Source of the DNA: a virus
DNA length: 45,378 nucleotides
Virus record (IMG/VR): IMGVR_UViG_3300021407_000019
Span: 1-45,378 of that record
Direction: 5' to 3' (one strand)
Part shown: piece by piece, positions 13,717 through 19,655 of the stretch
Position numbering within the stretch: position 1 is the stretch's first letter
Layout of the letters: every line of letters starts with the position of its first letter
Notes under the pieces: model-generated
The model's input: the letters and a program-made list of their open reading frames with translations, nothing else
Told to the model about the DNA's origin: nothing
Databases searched by the model: none
Translations under genes and position numbers: made by a program

Positions 13717-13815
13717 ATGGTGTTTGCAGAAACCAAAGACGGCATGACGGTGCTCAAAGGTCGCAACGACAACGAGTGGGTATCGCGCCCTGGTGGCCAT
13801 GCAGCGGCCGCGTGA
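13717..13815 (+). CDS. Possible 32-aa protein
   Basis: ATG 13717 encodes 32 aa (MVFAETKDGMTVLKGRNDNE and on). The sequence looks like one beta-hairpin of a small domain. Its stop overlaps a GTG (GTGA) that opens a further 30 codons in another frame to 13904. Either these are two coupled mini-genes or one gene broken by a frameshift. The ribosome site is weak. Confidence 0.35.
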   Translation: MVFAETKDGMTVLKGRNDNEWVSRPGGHAAAA

Positions 13816-13904
13816 TCCGAAAGATAGCGCCGGATCGTTGCGGCAAGAAGTGGATCGACGAAGCCGCGGCCTTTGCAGACGAGAAAATGCGCGAAGGCGA
13901 TTAA
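13812..13904 (+). CDS. Possible 30-aa protein, GTG start
   Basis: Starting at a GTG that overlaps the preceding TGA, this frame reads VIRKIAPDRCGKKWIDEAAA and so on. It looks protein-like but short, and may be the C-terminal part of the 32-aa frame before it, separated by a frameshift. Confidence 0.3.
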   Translation: MIRKIAPDRCGKKWIDEAAAFADEKMREGD

Positions 13905-13923
13905 CGGAAGTAGAGAAAATCAC

Positions 13924-14139
13924 ATGAAGCCCTTCTTCGATGATGCGGTTGAGATTGATCCTAAGACCGTGGCGCGCGTGCTGCCGTGCCCGTTCTGCGG
14001 CATCAAGCCGGAAGTCATGACTTCTGGCGAACGCAGCCGTGGGCTCATGATCCATTGCATCGCTGAGAACTGCCCCAATCCCTCGACGAGCTACTACGAC
14101 CACGAGACGGCGCTGGCAGTTTGGAATCGACGCGCTTGA
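13924..14139 (+). CDS. Lar-like zinc-ribbon protein
   Basis: This 71-aa protein has LPCPFCG (Cys pair at about 24 and 27), a later IHCIAENC, and ends with ALAVWNRRA. This is the layout of the Lar (restriction alleviation) family of small phage zinc ribbons. Only some members are shown to reduce type I restriction; most have no tested role. I chose ATG 13924 because the domain begins there. It lies among small early genes, where anti-host functions are usual. Confidence 0.75.
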   Translation: MKPFFDDAVEIDPKTVARVLPCPFCGIKPEVMTSGERSRGLMIHCIAENCPNPSTSYYDHETALAVWNRRA

Positions 14140-14151
14140 TTGGAAATTGAC

Positions 14152-14478
14152 ATGGCACACACAAGCGGACCTTGGGAAGCAGAGCCGGAAGCCGGCAAAG
14201 GCGCGTGGATTTGCAATGCGAACGGCGAATGGACTGCGCTCGCGCTTGGCGACACGCAAGAGACGGCGATTGCCAATAAGCATCTAATTACTGCCGCACC
14301 TGAATTGCTAGCGTGTTGCCGCCGGGCGGCCGAGATTCTCTTGAAAAACCGCGATCAGAATCCAACCGAGGCACAGGTTTTTGCGGCACTTAAATGGGCT
14401 ATCGCCAAGGCGACTGGCGCACTCACAGAACAACATGACCCGGTTTGGTGCACTACTCAGCGGGAACAGAACCGATGA
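14152..14478 (+). CDS. Conserved-type early phage protein (HTSGPW...LITAAPELL)
   Basis: This 108-aa protein starts MAHTSGPWEAEPEAG and later has ANKHLITAAPELLACCRRA. Both stretches are typical of a widespread small phage protein of unknown function. ATG 14152 is preferred to TTG 14140. The stop overlaps the next start (ATGA). Confidence 0.8.
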   Translation: MAHTSGPWEAEPEAGKGAWICNANGEWTALALGDTQETAIANKHLITAAPELLACCRRAAEILLKNRDQNPTEAQVFAALKWAIAKATGALTEQHDPVWCTTQREQNR

Positions 14479-14582
14479 AAATTTTCGGGGCGGACTCGGA
14501 GGTAATAAGTGAACCGGAGAAATCCGGCTATATCGAAATGCCAGGACGCTGGCGGCGCACCAACTCACTTTCCACAGATTAG
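14475..14582 (+). CDS. Hypothetical 35-aa protein
   Basis: ATG 14475 overlaps the preceding TGA and gives 35 aa (MKIFGADSEVISEPEKSGYI and on), ending in TAG 2 bases before the next ATG. The tight fit between two genes is the main support. Nothing is known of its role. Confidence 0.45.
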   Translation: MKIFGADSEVISEPEKSGYIEMPGRWRRTNSLSTD

Positions 14583-14584
14583 CC

Positions 14585-14935
14585 ATGGACGCAAAAGCGG
14601 GAATGGAAATCGGGATGGAGATCGCTGAGCGTCATGCGGAAGTGACTGAGGATATTCGTCGCGTGAAACCTGATGCCACGATCAAAGAAGCCCTATTTGC
14701 AACCAGGGTTTGGCTTGCGACTCAAATCATGAAAGCATTGCGTGGTCAGGGTGCTGTTAAATCAGATGGCCACCCCGGCATCACAGCGGACCGAGCCACG
14801 CAGGTTATTCGAGCCGGATGTATAGCGTCAGATATTCATCTGACCTGCAGCTACCCAAAATGCGGATGCCGCCAAATGCCGCGCGCCATTCTCGCCGCAA
14901 TCGCCGAATGGGAAGCGCCGCTAACAAGGACTTAA
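14585..14935 (+). CDS. Hypothetical protein before DNA polymerase
   Basis: This 116-aa protein is helical in its first half (MEIGMEIAERHAEVTEDIRR), with a small C-terminal part containing CSYPKCGCRQMP (three Cys). It may bind zinc. It lies 4 bases before the polymerase start. No family is recognised. Confidence 0.65.
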   Translation: MDAKAGMEIGMEIAERHAEVTEDIRRVKPDATIKEALFATRVWLATQIMKALRGQGAVKSDGHPGITADRATQVIRAGCIASDIHLTCSYPKCGCRQMPRAILAAIAEWEAPLTRT

Positions 14936-14939
14936 AGCT

Positions 14940-16772
14940 TTGCGCATCGTCACCATAGACTTCGAATCGCTGTTCACTGACGACTACACGCTGAAAAAGC
15001 TATCGACCGAAGCGTACATCAGAGACAAGCGTTTCGAACCGCACGGCGCTGCCATCAAGTGGAGCGCTGACACGCCGGCCAGATGGTACGACGCGCGCCA
15101 GCTTGAGTTTGTGCTGAAACAGGAGGACTGGAGTGACACAGCTATCCTTTGCCACCATGCTCAATTCGATGGTTTCATTCTTTCTCATTGGTATCATGTG
15201 GAACCTAAACTTTGGCTTGACACCCTCTCGATGGCTCGTCTCCTTCTTGGTAATCACCTCAGCGTCAGCCTTGATTCTGTCCGCGCGTTCTTTGGCTTGC
15301 CAAACAAACGAACCCCCTACGAAAAATTCAAAAACAAACACTGGCACGAACTAGACGAGGCGACGCAGATCGAGCTCGCCGATGGCTGCTGCGATGAGGT
15401 CGAGTCGATATGGACGATTTTTTGCAAGCTGGCTAAACAATTTCCTCGATCGCAGTACGAGGTCGTGGACTGCCTGATTCGCATGTTCGTGGATCCTGTC
15501 CTTGTCGGCGACACCGAGTTCTTCGCGCGCGTGTGGCAGGCCGAGAACAATAAAAAACAAAAATACCTTAAGTATTTTGACGTTAGCGAAGCCGAATTTC
15601 AGTCAGCCGAAAAGTTTGCGGGGTTGCTACGCGCTTTTGGTGAGGAACCAGCATTCAAGAACGGAAAGAACGGCGAAATATACGCCTTTGCTCGTACTGA
15701 TGAGTACATGCAAAGCCTCTTAGAGCATGAAGATCCCTATATTGCCTCACTAGCGCAAGCACGCCTCGGCATCAAGTCGACCATTCAGCAGACGCGAGCC
15801 GAGACACTTGGCTTTATGTCGACGCGCGGGCCGCTCGCTATCTATGCGCGAGCTTACGGCGCGCGGACGACCAGGCCATCGGGAGGGGACAAATCGAACT
15901 TCTTGAACATGAAGAAGGTCGATCCTGACATGCCAAAGCTCGACACTAACGCCACGCTCAAGGAGGGCATCTGCGCGCCTGACGGCTATCTCCTAGCCGC
16001 GGTGGACGCTTCGCAGATTGACTGCAGGCTTGCTAATACAGTCGCAGGCCAGTGGGACGTCGTCGAAAACTTTCGCAACGGCGGCGATCCCTACGTCGGC
16101 GTAGCTACGGAGTTCTACGGCTACCTTGTGAACAAGAAGGATCATCCGAAGGAGCGCCAGCTTGGCAAGGTGGTCGAGCTCCAGAGCGGCTACGGTTCGG
16201 GCGGTGAAAAGATCCGACATACGCTGCGCACCAAGGCCGGCATTGTCATATCTGAAGCTGATGGACTCAAGGCGCGCGATGCCTATCGATCAACGCATCC
16301 AGCTGTCGAGCAAATGTGGCGCGATGGGGGACGCATGCTGGCGCGACTGGCCGGTGGCCCGCCGATCCAATGGGGTCCAGTCGAGCTTCGAAATAACCGC
16401 ATGTGGCTCCCAAACGGTTGCCCGATCATCTACGACACGCTGGAGTATCATCAGGACCAGGAGACGTTCGAGGAAGGCTGGCGAGTCAAGACGCGTAAGG
16501 GCTGGGAGAAGCTTTACGGTGCAAAGCTGTTCGCCGAGATGATCCAAGGCTTGACGCAAACCGTTGTGTCTGACGCAATGGTCAGGATCAATCGCGCAGG
16601 AATTCGCACGTTGAACTTTACGTATGATGAGCTTTTGCTTCTCATCAAGCGCGACGGGCATGAGCAGAAGGCGCTTGAGTTCTGCTTGCAGGAGATGAAA
16701 CGCACGCCCGAGTGGTTGCCGGGGATACCGTTGGATGCCGAAGGAGGACTGAGTGAACGATACGCTAAGTAA
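14940..16772 (+). CDS. Family A DNA polymerase with 3'-5' exonuclease
   Basis: This 610-aa replicative polymerase has a DnaQ-like exonuclease at residues 1-165, with TIDFES (D7, E9), HHAQFD (D77) and D152 as the third acidic site. The Tyr usually four residues before D152 seems replaced. The polymerase domain has motif A AAVDASQIDCR (D356), motif B with R406, K410 and Y418, and motif C YDE (D563, E564), where HDE is more common. It lacks a 5' nuclease. TTG 14940 is the only early start, with AAGGA 9 bases upstream. Codons with T in third position cluster at 15133-15354, where a second frame is open. Confidence 0.92.
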   Translation: MRIVTIDFESLFTDDYTLKKLSTEAYIRDKRFEPHGAAIKWSADTPARWYDARQLEFVLKQEDWSDTAILCHHAQFDGFILSHWYHVEPKLWLDTLSMARLLLGNHLSVSLDSVRAFFGLPNKRTPYEKFKNKHWHELDEATQIELADGCCDEVESIWTIFCKLAKQFPRSQYEVVDCLIRMFVDPVLVGDTEFFARVWQAENNKKQKYLKYFDVSEAEFQSAEKFAGLLRAFGEEPAFKNGKNGEIYAFARTDEYMQSLLEHEDPYIASLAQARLGIKSTIQQTRAETLGFMSTRGPLAIYARAYGARTTRPSGGDKSNFLNMKKVDPDMPKLDTNATLKEGICAPDGYLLAAVDASQIDCRLANTVAGQWDVVENFRNGGDPYVGVATEFYGYLVNKKDHPKERQLGKVVELQSGYGSGGEKIRHTLRTKAGIVISEADGLKARDAYRSTHPAVEQMWRDGGRMLARLAGGPPIQWGPVELRNNRMWLPNGCPIIYDTLEYHQDQETFEEGWRVKTRKGWEKLYGAKLFAEMIQGLTQTVVSDAMVRINRAGIRTLNFTYDELLLLIKRDGHEQKALEFCLQEMKRTPEWLPGIPLDAEGGLSERYAK

Positions 16773-17052
16773 ATTTCAAACTGGATCGGCCGTCATCATC
16801 CGTCACACTGATGGACGAGGGCAGCCTCTGACGCTGCAGGGTACCATCGCCGATCCTGCCTCGATCAGCCGGCCCGTAGTCAAGGGTGCGCAGTGGGTCA
16901 ACGTGGGCGGCGTGGCGCTGCTCGTAGACGAGGAGTTGATAGATGCCAAGCAAATCAGCAAAGCAGAAGAAGTTCATGTCGGCAGCGGCGCACAATCCGA
17001 AGTTCGCCAAGAAGGTGGGAATACCGACAGCAGTGGCCAAGGAGTTTCATAA
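16753..17052 (+). CDS. Hypothetical protein overlapping DNA polymerase
   Basis: This 99-aa protein starts at GTG 16753, inside the polymerase 3' end, with AAGGAGG 5 bases upstream (one of the best ribosome sites here). Residues 1-70 look like a small beta-barrel (TGSAVIIRHTDG, VNVGGVALLVDEEL). The last 35 residues overlap the next gene in another frame and look disordered. Confidence 0.6.
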   Translation: MNDTLSKFQTGSAVIIRHTDGRGQPLTLQGTIADPASISRPVVKGAQWVNVGGVALLVDEELIDAKQISKAEEVHVGSGAQSEVRQEGGNTDSSGQGVS

Positions 17053-17125
17053 CGCCGATCGCGGCAAGTACGGCCACAGGGGCAAGAAGGCCCGAGAAAA
17101 ACGCCTGGAGAATAAGCCGGTATGA
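16943..17125 (+). CDS. Small basic phage protein (MPSKSAKQKKFM type)
   Basis: This 60-aa Lys/Arg-rich protein starts MPSKSAKQKKFMSAAAHNPK and has KKVGIPTAVAKEF, a pattern I recall from small phage and prophage proteins of unknown role. AGGAG precedes ATG 16943. It overlaps the previous gene by 110 bases, and its stop is coupled to the next start (ATGA). Confidence 0.75.
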   Translation: MPSKSAKQKKFMSAAAHNPKFAKKVGIPTAVAKEFHNADRGKYGHRGKKAREKRLENKPV

Positions 17126-17478
17126 AGATCATTGTCGAGACGATCCCGCATGACAAACAGCGATATGATACCGCGGGCGATTGGTTCTGGACCGGTAACG
17201 ATCTCAACATCCGTGTCAGCTACATGGACGATTGGCGCCATGTTGCCGCTGTGGCCGTTCACGAGCTGGTCGAAGTTTTGCTATGTCGCAACAAAGGAAT
17301 CGGCCAGGCTCAGGTTGATGTGTTCGACACAACTTATAAAGGCGACGGCGAGCCTGGCGACGACCCGCAGGCGCCTTACCGCGACGAGCACTGCTACGCG
17401 ACTGCTGTCGAGCGCATGCTGATCGCAGCGTTCGGCATTTCCTGGGACGAGTATGACAGAAAGGTCAATGAGCTATGA
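17122..17478 (+). CDS. Phage protein with HELVE motif
   Basis: This 118-aa protein has VAVHELVEVLLC (His-Glu-x-x-Glu) in a helix and later CYATAVERMLI and EPGDDPQAPYRDEH. The family is common in phage replication regions and resembles a small metal-dependent hydrolase, but no activity is known to me. ATG 17122 is coupled to the previous stop; the stop overlaps the next ATG. Confidence 0.75.
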   Translation: MKIIVETIPHDKQRYDTAGDWFWTGNDLNIRVSYMDDWRHVAAVAVHELVEVLLCRNKGIGQAQVDVFDTTYKGDGEPGDDPQAPYRDEHCYATAVERMLIAAFGISWDEYDRKVNEL

Positions 17479-17732
17479 ATGAACCGACCCAAGCTCCCTT
17501 CGCTTTCATGCCGGCGACGCCGAAAGGCCAAGAACGCGCGCAAACTGTTGAAGGACTTGACCCGCCACTCAAGAAGCGCACTCGCCGCACCAAGGCCGAG
17601 CTCGCTGCGGCGCAGGGCGAAAAGCCGGTCGATGCGTTCGACGCCTTCGATAGCGTGTTCGAGATCCTCGATCCGCTACCCAAGCCCGTGCGCGATCGGA
17701 TCATGTCGACGTTGAACAGGATTTACTCATGA
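17475..17732 (+). CDS. Hypothetical protein, basic linker type
   Basis: This 85-aa protein has a basic middle (KKRTRRTKAELAAAQ) and an acidic helical C-terminus (AFDAFDSVFEILDPLP). It could be a DNA-binding accessory. ATGA overlaps occur at both ends. Confidence 0.65.
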   Translation: MNEPTQAPFAFMPATPKGQERAQTVEGLDPPLKKRTRRTKAELAAAQGEKPVDAFDAFDSVFEILDPLPKPVRDRIMSTLNRIYS

Positions 17733-17809
17733 GCGCGGTGCTTATTGCGGTTGGCGTCTCGGTTGGCGTGCTGTTCGCCTACTGCTGGTTCAAGAAGATG
17801 ATGTCATGA
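17729..17809 (+). CDS. 26-aa single-pass membrane peptide
   Basis: ATG 17729 encodes 26 aa: MSAVLIAVGVSVGVLFAYCW, then FKKMMS. It is one helix with a basic end, coupled to both neighbours by ATGA overlaps. Several similar mini-proteins occur in this genome. Confidence 0.5.
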   Translation: MSAVLIAVGVSVGVLFAYCWFKKMMS

Positions 17810-18225
17810 GCTGGACAACGTTACCTGAGCGCATAGAAGCTAATTTATTGCCAGAACCTAATTCGGGCTGTTGGCTTTGGATTGGCTACCTTTCCACTGC
17901 TGGGTATGGGCGCATCCGTTATCATGGCCAGGATATAACGGCACATCGCTTGGTATATGAATTAACAAAGAGTCGGGTTCCAAAAGGTTTAGAACTAGAT
18001 CATCTCTGCCGCGTCCGTTGTTGCTGTAATCCAGAGCATTTAGAACCTGTAACACATATAGAAAATTCTCGACGCGGTGAAACGGGTAAGTATCAGCTTA
18101 AAATAACGCAATGCCCTAAAGGGCATTTGTATGACGAAGCTAATACTTACCGCGACGCTCAAAATAGACGTCATTGTAGACGTTGCGATTTGCTTCGTAC
18201 CTGGAAAAGACGAGGCAAATTATGA
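17806..18225 (+). CDS. HNH endonuclease, homing type
   Basis: This 139-aa protein has an HNH core: AHRLVYEL (H47), LDHLCRVRCCCNPEHL (D65, H66, N75, H78), then the C-terminal GHLYDEANTY and CRRC. It should nick or cut DNA and may move itself as a free-standing homing gene. Its codons are clearly more AT-rich than those of its neighbours (TTA, GAA, AAT), pointing to recent acquisition. It ends by overlapping the ATG of the nuclease gene, so insertion kept the coupling. Confidence 0.88.
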   Translation: MSWTTLPERIEANLLPEPNSGCWLWIGYLSTAGYGRIRYHGQDITAHRLVYELTKSRVPKGLELDHLCRVRCCCNPEHLEPVTHIENSRRGETGKYQLKITQCPKGHLYDEANTYRDAQNRRHCRRCDLLRTWKRRGKL

Positions 18226-18881
18226 AAATGCCTGTGTTAAGTTATACACTCTTAAATACTTGGACTGTCTGTCCCCATCAAACGGCTAGAAAATACATCA
18301 TCAAAGACTTGCCGCGCGAGCAGCCGACACAAGCGATGAAGGATGGGATAGAAGTCCACAAGGCGATGGAGCAGCGACTGCGCAGCAAGCGCCCGTTGCC
18401 GGCGCACCTGGCTCACCATGAGAAGCACGCTGCTCCACTCGACCAATGCACGGTCACCCCCGAGCAAAAGCTTGGCATAACTGAAGCTGGCAGACCGTGC
18501 GACTTCTTCGATAAGAACGTGTGGCTTCGCGGCGTGCTCGACGCCCCTGTGCTGTTGCGCACCGATGCCGCTTGTTTGATCGACTGGAAAAACGGATCCA
18601 GCAAATACGAGTCGCCTTTCGAACTCGAAGTCGGCGCGCTGCTTCTCCAAGCCCATCGGCCCGAGATCACCTACCTCGTCGGCGCCTACATCTGGCTCAA
18701 GGAAGGTCGCAAGGGCGAGACGCATGATCTGAGTCATACATCACATACTTGGGCAAAGGTTCAGAATTTAGCAGATGAGATTGCAGACGCGATTGACGCA
18801 GAAGAATTCAAGAAGACGCCTGGGCCGCTGTGTGGTTGGTGCAGCGTTTTGGACTGCCAGCACAATCGGAAATCCAAATGA
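18222..18881 (+). CDS. RecB/Cas4-like PD-(D/E)XK nuclease
   Basis: This 219-aa protein has a PD-(D/E)XK core: D107 (GVLDAPV), IDWK (D121, K123) and a helix with Gln143 in LLLQAHRPE. One Cys near the N-terminus (TVCPHQ, C17) plus CGWCSVLDC (C204, C207, C212) match the four-Cys arrangement that holds an Fe-S cluster in Cas4 and AddB. It probably resects or processes DNA ends during replication or recombination. No CRISPR array is present. ATG 18222 overlaps the HNH stop. Confidence 0.85.
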   Translation: MKMPVLSYTLLNTWTVCPHQTARKYIIKDLPREQPTQAMKDGIEVHKAMEQRLRSKRPLPAHLAHHEKHAAPLDQCTVTPEQKLGITEAGRPCDFFDKNVWLRGVLDAPVLLRTDAACLIDWKNGSSKYESPFELEVGALLLQAHRPEITYLVGAYIWLKEGRKGETHDLSHTSHTWAKVQNLADEIADAIDAEEFKKTPGPLCGWCSVLDCQHNRKSK

Positions 18882-19147
18882 CCCCTGAAGGCCGCGTCAA
18901 AGAGAAGCTTAAAAAGTTTCTCGGAGGCTACCAATTCTGGCCTGTGCAAACAGGGTACGGGCAAACGACACTCGACTTGCTAGTGTGCCAGAACGGTCGC
19001 TTCTATGGCATCGAATGCAAGCGCGAGGGCATCCGCAAGCCGACGCCGCGGCAGGCGGCGGTCATGGCCCGCATCCGCGCGGCCGGCGGGGTGACTTACC
19101 TCGTGACGATGAAAGACGGCGAGCTCCAATGGATAGAGATCAAATGA
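18878..19147 (+). CDS. VRR-NUC-type nuclease
   Basis: This 89-aa protein is a minimal PD-(D/E)XK fold: TLDLLV (D33), GIECKRE (E46, K48) and PTPRQAAVMARIRAAGG. It resembles VRR-NUC proteins, which cut branched DNA such as Holliday junctions. Directly downstream of a RecB-like nuclease and before a helicase, it fits recombination-dependent replication. Start and stop are coupled by ATGA to both neighbours. Confidence 0.85.
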   Translation: MTPEGRVKEKLKKFLGGYQFWPVQTGYGQTTLDLLVCQNGRFYGIECKREGIRKPTPRQAAVMARIRAAGGVTYLVTMKDGELQWIEIK

Positions 19148-19227
19148 CCGAGTTCGTCGGGCCAGGGATCATTCTTATCGGCGTTCTGGCCTGCGTCGTC
19201 TGCACTTTGGTCTATAGGAAACTATGA
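19144..19227 (+). CDS. 27-aa membrane peptide
   Basis: ATG 19144 gives 27 aa (MTEFVGPGIILIGVLACVVC, then TLVYRKL), one hydrophobic helix with a basic end. ATGA overlaps at both ends suggest that it is translated. Confidence 0.5.
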   Translation: MTEFVGPGIILIGVLACVVCTLVYRKL

Positions 19228-19481
19228 TGGATGCCTACCTTAAAAAGTCTTTCGTCATGCAGGCAATTTTCAACGCCCTGACCGAGCACCCTTATGGGCT
19301 CAATGGCCAACAGCTTATTACTTATGTTTATCGAAACTGCAACGAACCAAGCTGGGCTTATAACTGCATCTCGGTCACTGTGCGCAGGTTCAACAAGCGC
19401 ATGGAAAAATTAAAGTGCTCGCTTCGCGTGCGTGGCCGCAAGGGGCGCAATGGAGGGTATCAGATATGGATCGTGCGCTGA
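19224..19481 (+). CDS. Small winged-helix-like protein
   Basis: This 85-aa protein has a helical part (QAIFNALTEHPYGLNGQQLI), a second helix with VTVRRFNKRMEK, then VRGRKGRNGGYQIW, which resembles the wing hairpin of winged-helix DNA-binding domains. It is a likely small DNA-binding protein. The start could be ATG 19224 or 19227. Confidence 0.65.
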   Translation: MMDAYLKKSFVMQAIFNALTEHPYGLNGQQLITYVYRNCNEPSWAYNCISVTVRRFNKRMEKLKCSLRVRGRKGRNGGYQIWIVR

Positions 19482-19549
19482 TAATCGTAAGCATCTGGCT
19501 ACTGCTGTCCTGGGGCTACGTTAGGTTCATGACCAGAGACAGGCTGTAA
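19466..19549 (+). CDS. 27-aa membrane peptide
   Basis: ATG 19466 lies inside the end of the winged-helix gene and gives MDRALIIVSIWLLLSWGYVR, then FMTRDRL: one membrane helix. It overlaps the previous gene by 16 bases. Confidence 0.4.
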   Translation: MDRALIIVSIWLLLSWGYVRFMTRDRL

Positions 19550-19559
19550 GGAGGTAACA

Positions 19560-19655
19560 ATGGCTAAAGGATTCGATTTCAAACATAAGTGGTGGGCGTG
19601 GACACTGCTCGCGCTTTATCTCGTTATCGGCATTACGATCATATATTACCGCTGA
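19560..19655 (+). CDS. 31-aa membrane peptide
   Basis: AAGGAGGT (19548-19555) is an almost perfect ribosome site 4 bases before ATG 19560. The product, MAKGFDFKHKWWAWTLLALY then LVIGITIIYYR, is a basic head plus one membrane helix. TGATG couples it to the helicase gene. The strong ribosome site may serve mainly to feed helicase translation. Confidence 0.6.
   Translation: MAKGFDFKHKWWAWTLLALYLVIGITIIYYR

Noticed and set aside
18222-18881. CRISPR system, suggested by the Cas4-like nuclease
   Set aside because: No repeat-spacer array or other cas gene is visible. RecB/Cas4-like nucleases are common in phage replication modules.
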